A stretch of 8,166 nucleotides of DNA, taken from NCBI GenBank assembly GCA_028290225.1, contig JAQGKH010000253.1, positions 1 to 8,166 of the forward strand, read 5' to 3'. The DNA comes from Devosia sp. GTDB lineage: Bacteria; Pseudomonadota; Alphaproteobacteria; Rhizobiales; Devosiaceae. Made by a program: the position numbers and the translations under genes. Under the pieces are notes generated by a model. That model ran no database searches and had not been told where the DNA came from. It saw only the letters and a program-made list of their open reading frames with translations. Shown one piece after another: positions 5,982-8,166 of this stretch; positions within the stretch are counted from its first letter, which is position 1; every line of letters begins with the position of its first letter.

Positions 5982-7215
5982 CCTGCAAAACGCCGCGGCC
6001 GGGCTCAAGGACGCTTCGGCCAAGCGGCTGCTGCTGGACTGGCCGGCCTGGGCCCGAACGGCGCAATTGCCCCCGGACGGGGACTGGACCACCTGGTTGC
6101 TGCTGGGCGGGCGCGGCTCGGGCAAGACCCGGGCTGGAGCGGAATGGATCAAGCACCTGGCGCAAACCGGCGTATCGCCCATTGCCCTTGTAGGCGAAAC
6201 CATGACCGAAGCGCTGGCGGTGATGGTGAAAGGCGAAAGCGGGCTGTTTGCCGTACACGCCCGAGCCGAGCGGCCGGTGCTCAAGGGCACGCTGCTGCAG
6301 TGGCCCAACGGGGCGGAGGCCCAGATCATGTCGGCGTCCGATCCTGATCGGTTTCGCGGGCCCCAGTTTGCGGCGGCCTGGTGCGACGAGATCGCCAAGT
6401 GGCCCGATGCGGAAGCGGCCTGGGACATGCTGCAGTTCGGCCTGCGGCTGGGGGATCGCCCCCGGCAGCTGGCGACCACGACGCCGCGGCCGACCAAGCT
6501 GCTCAAGCGCCTTTTGGCCGATCCGCACACCGCAGTGACCCGGATGCGCACGGCGGAAAATGCCAAACATCTGGCGCCCCAGTTTTTGGGCGCGGTGGTG
6601 GGGCGCTATGAGGGCTCGGTGCTGGGGCGCCAGGAGCTGGATGGCGAAATGATCGAGGACCTGCCCGATGCCCTTTGGCAGCGGAGCATGTTCCGGCCGC
6701 CCGATGGGCAGGAGCCCAGCCGCATCATCGTGGCGGTGGACCCGCCGGTGACGGGCACCGCCCGTTCCGATGCCTGCGGCATCATTGTTGCGGGCCGGGT
6801 CGGCGAAGGGGCGGTGGTGCTGGAGGACTGCACACTGCGGCCGGCCAAGCCCCTTCTTTGGGCCCGGCGGGCGATTGCCGCCTTTCACGCCCATGGCGCC
6901 GATGCCGTGGTGGTGGAGGTCAACCAGGGCGGCGACCTCGTGCGCTCCGTGCTGGCGCAGGTCGACCCGTCGGTGCCGGTGCGCGAAGTGCGCGCCAGCC
7001 GCGGCAAGTGGCTGCGGGCAGAACCGGTGGCGGCGCTGTATGGGCGCGGGCTCGTGAGCCATTTGGCGGGATTGAGCGCGCTGGAAGACGAGATGTGCAG
7101 TTTCGGCGCCGATGGGCGCAGCGAAGGCCATTCCCCCGACCGCGTCGATGCGCTGGTTTGGGCGATCACCGAGCTGCTGCTGGGGGGCGCGGGGCCGCGG
7201 GTGCGGGGATTGTGA
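5962..7215 (+). CDS. Terminase large subunit (TerL), GTA-type DNA packaging ATPase/nuclease
   Basis: This 417-residue motor protein docks on the portal, translocates DNA into the head using ATP, and cuts it. The ATPase half shows Walker A GGRGSGKT (49-56), Walker B AAWCDE (138-143, with the catalytic acidic pair D142-E143) and the coupling motif TTTPRP (172-177). The RNase H-like nuclease half shows AVDPP (Asp260), SDACGII (270-275), VVVEVNQGGD with Glu319, and SPDRVDALVWAITELL with Asp393 and Asp396. DWPAWARTAQLPPDGDWTTWLLLGGRGSGKTRAGAEW is the arrangement seen in alphaproteobacterial GTA large terminases, and the length is typical of these short versions. It overlaps the upstream gene by 20 bases in another frame, which suggests translational coupling, as ATG 5962 has no strong ribosome site. 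All expected catalytic residues are present, so it appears functional. Confidence 0.93.
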   Translation: MPSPKADLQNAAAGLKDASAKRLLLDWPAWARTAQLPPDGDWTTWLLLGGRGSGKTRAGAEWIKHLAQTGVSPIALVGETMTEALAVMVKGESGLFAVHARAERPVLKGTLLQWPNGAEAQIMSASDPDRFRGPQFAAAWCDEIAKWPDAEAAWDMLQFGLRLGDRPRQLATTTPRPTKLLKRLLADPHTAVTRMRTAENAKHLAPQFLGAVVGRYEGSVLGRQELDGEMIEDLPDALWQRSMFRPPDGQEPSRIIVAVDPPVTGTARSDACGIIVAGRVGEGAVVLEDCTLRPAKPLLWARRAIAAFHAHGADAVVVEVNQGGDLVRSVLAQVDPSVPVREVRASRGKWLRAEPVAALYGRGLVSHLAGLSALEDEMCSFGADGRSEGHSPDRVDALVWAITELLLGGAGPRVRGL

Positions 7216-7267
7216 GATCCGTGAGGACGGCCCTGGTGTGCCTTGCCGGAATGAATGCGAGTCTGAC

Positions 7268-7420
7268 GTGACCCTGATCGACAATGAACGCACCAAGCTT
7301 ATTGCCAACGCGCTGGACCGCGCTTCCACCGCCTGCCTTTGTGCTGGCGCCGTCGCGGCCATCATCTATGGCGCTTCGGGAACGGCGATGAGCAGCTGGA
7401 CGTTGGTTTTGAGCGCGTGA
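7268..7420 (+). CDS. Small membrane protein ORF between terL and portal (unrecognised)
   Basis: A possible 50-residue protein starting at GTG 7268, 52 bases after terL. It has a charged N-terminus (TLIDNERTKLIANALDRAS) followed by a hydrophobic stretch TACLCAGAVAAIIYGASG (about 21-38), enough for one membrane span. The NERTKL-ANAL opening resembles small hypothetical membrane proteins I associate with alphaproteobacterial genomes, but I cannot name a family. No strong ribosome site is visible, and the start is uncertain. Its TGA overlaps an ATG in another frame (TGATG at 7418-7422), a usual sign of translational coupling. It could be a holin-like or head-assembly accessory protein, or unrelated; no function is claimed. 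Confidence 0.5.
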   Translation: MTLIDNERTKLIANALDRASTACLCAGAVAAIIYGASGTAMSSWTLVLSA

Positions 7421-7482
7421 TGTCGGCTGTAGCCAGGTGGTACTACAGTTACTCGCGAGACTGCTCCTTGGGGGCCGAAGTC

Positions 7483-7605
7483 ATGACCTTTCTGGAATGG
7501 TATGCCTTTGTAATCCTGCCCGCGCTGGTCGTCGCCATTGGCGCCGGGGGCGCCTGGCTGCATCTGCGCGACCTCAAGAGCCGCGAAGTTCATCCGGCCG
7601 AATAG
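7483..7605 (+). CDS. Small single-span membrane protein ORF before portal (unrecognised)
   Basis: A possible 40-residue protein, MTFLEWYAFVILPALVVAIGA then GGAWLHLRDLKSREVHPAE. Residues 7-24 form a clear membrane span, followed by a basic and polar tail. ATG 7483 is preferred because GGGGG (7470-7474) sits 8 bases upstream. An in-frame ATG at 7420, overlapping the previous stop as TGATG, would give 61 residues with a less convincing N-terminal part (WYYSYSRDCSLGAE). It is followed within 30 bases by a terminator. I do not recognise a named family; placement in the packaging cluster and the hydrophobic helix suggest an accessory or lysis-type role at most. Micro-ORF calls of this size are inherently uncertain. 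Confidence 0.5.
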   Translation: MTFLEWYAFVILPALVVAIGAGGAWLHLRDLKSREVHPAE

Positions 7606-7632
7606 CGGCCAATACATATTGCAAGATCACCA

Positions 7633-7663
7633 CCCCGAAGCCCCGCTTCGGGGTTTTGTTTTT
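7633..7663 (+). terminator. Strong intrinsic terminator just before the portal gene
   Basis: CCCCGAAGC (7633-7641) pairs exactly with GCTTCGGGG (7645-7653) around a CCC loop, then TTTTGTTTTT follows (7654-7663). It sits 27 bases after the second micro-ORF stop and 15 bases before the portal ATG. There is no T tract on the other strand, so it acts on plus transcripts. It would separate terS-terL-micro-ORF transcription from the portal, or act as an attenuator. Confidence 0.85.
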
Positions 7664-7678
7664 CCCGAAGGACAGCCC

Positions 7679-8166
7679 ATGCCCAACTGGTTCAACCGCC
7701 TCGCCGGCGGGCGCTCGAACACGCCGCCTGAACGCAAGGAATGGGGCGGTCAAACCCTGCTGAGCCTGAGCCAGCTGGGCGCGGCGAACTGGAGCGGGCG
7801 CAGCTTTGGGAGCCTTGTCAACCAGGGGTTTGCCCGCAATCCGGTGGTGTATCGCTGCATCCGGCTGATTGCCGAAGCCGCCAACCGGGTGCCCCTGGTG
7901 GTGAGCGAGGGCGGACAGCGGCTCGACGATCATCCTCTCACTCGCCTGCTGGGGCGGCCGAATGGGCGCCAATCAGGCGGGGAAATGCTCGAAGCGGTTT
8001 ATGCCTATCTGCAAACTGCGGGGAATGCCTATCTGCAGGCGGCGGTGGTGGATGGGGAAGTGCGGGCGCTGTTTTGCCTGCGGCCCGACCGCATGAAGGT
8101 GGTGGCCGGCAGCGACGGCTGGCCGGTGGCGTATGATTACACGGCAGGCGGGCGCACGATGCGGCT
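7679..8166 (+). CDS. HK97-type portal protein (GTA/phage), truncated at right edge
   Basis: The first 162 residues of a portal protein, the dodecameric ring through which the terminase threads DNA into the head. Recognisable portal features are the N-terminus PNWFNRLAGG, then NPVVYRCIRLIAEAANRVPLVV (about 59-80), the DDHPLTRLLGRPNGRQSGGEMLEAVYAYLQTAGNAYLQ block (about 88-125) and ALFCLRPDRMKVV (132-144), the standard start of HK97-family portals. GAAGGA (7667-7672) 6 bases before the ATG is a good ribosome site. The ribosome site and start lie immediately after a terminator stem and T tract. The remaining two-thirds of the protein, and the prohead protease and major capsid genes expected after it, lie beyond the window. 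The frame is open to the edge with no internal stop. Confidence 0.93.
   Translation, partial: MPNWFNRLAGGRSNTPPERKEWGGQTLLSLSQLGAANWSGRSFGSLVNQGFARNPVVYRCIRLIAEAANRVPLVVSEGGQRLDDHPLTRLLGRPNGRQSGGEMLEAVYAYLQTAGNAYLQAAVVDGEVRALFCLRPDRMKVVAGSDGWPVAYDYTAGGRTMR

Noticed and set aside
5547..6566. 339-codon minus-strand open frame opposite terS and the start of terL
   Set aside because: Low-complexity Ser/Arg/Ala translation with no motif, antisense to better-supported genes.
5968..7365. 465-codon minus-strand open frame opposite terL
   Set aside because: Its translation is rich in Arg, His, Pro and Gln with no domain, and it lies over TerL with intact Walker and nuclease motifs. It is a GC-driven shadow.
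1..8166. tRNA, rRNA, CRISPR array, insertion sequence, integrase or attachment repeats
   Set aside because: I saw no cloverleaf-like sequence, repeat-spacer array, transposase motif or paired direct repeats. This was by eye only, so a small element could be missed.

Overview
This is a GC-rich chromosomal window of a Gram-negative bacterium, most likely an alphaproteobacterium of the Hyphomicrobiales (Rhizobiales) type. The clues are the style of the bifunctional penicillin-binding protein, the YcgN-type cysteine cluster protein, and the head of a gene transfer agent (GTA)-like packaging cluster. A Devosia-like genus is a guess from general resemblance and was not tested. No rRNA, tRNA, CRISPR array, insertion sequence, integrase or attachment site was recognised. 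No stretch over 300 bases lacks a gene; the longest gaps are about 160 bases.

Layout, left to right. (1) Positions 1-1869, minus strand: most of a class A penicillin-binding protein (glycosyltransferase plus transpeptidase), cut off at the left edge. (2) Divergent from it, 2003-4550, plus strand: a YcgN/YkgJ-type cysteine cluster protein, a degenerate GGDEF-domain protein whose signature reads GPGEF, and a stand-alone YegD-type Hsp70 ATPase. (3) 4668-5054, plus: a small exported DUF2147-like protein closed by a strong intrinsic terminator. (4) 5211-5453, minus: a KTSC-domain protein. (5) From 5553 to the right edge, plus: the start of a phage-like packaging module, with a probable small terminase, a large terminase overlapping it by 20 bases, two tiny membrane-protein ORFs, an intrinsic terminator, and the first 162 residues of an HK97-type portal protein.

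The left and middle genes look like ordinary core-genome genes (cell wall, metal binding, signalling remnant, chaperone, envelope). The right third is the DNA-packaging front end of a tailed-phage-like element. The terL and portal sequences and the absence of any integrase or phage regulator in view fit a resident GTA cluster better than a fresh prophage, but the capsid and tail genes that would prove it lie outside the window. TerS would recognise or regulate DNA entry into packaging, TerL would power translocation and cut the DNA, and the portal would be the channel in the head.

The unusual points are concentrated around the packaging module: a 14-base perfect palindrome over the terS start codon, an 8-bp inverted repeat in the divergent upstream region, two unrecognised membrane micro-ORFs between terL and portal, and a textbook terminator only 15 bases before the portal start codon.
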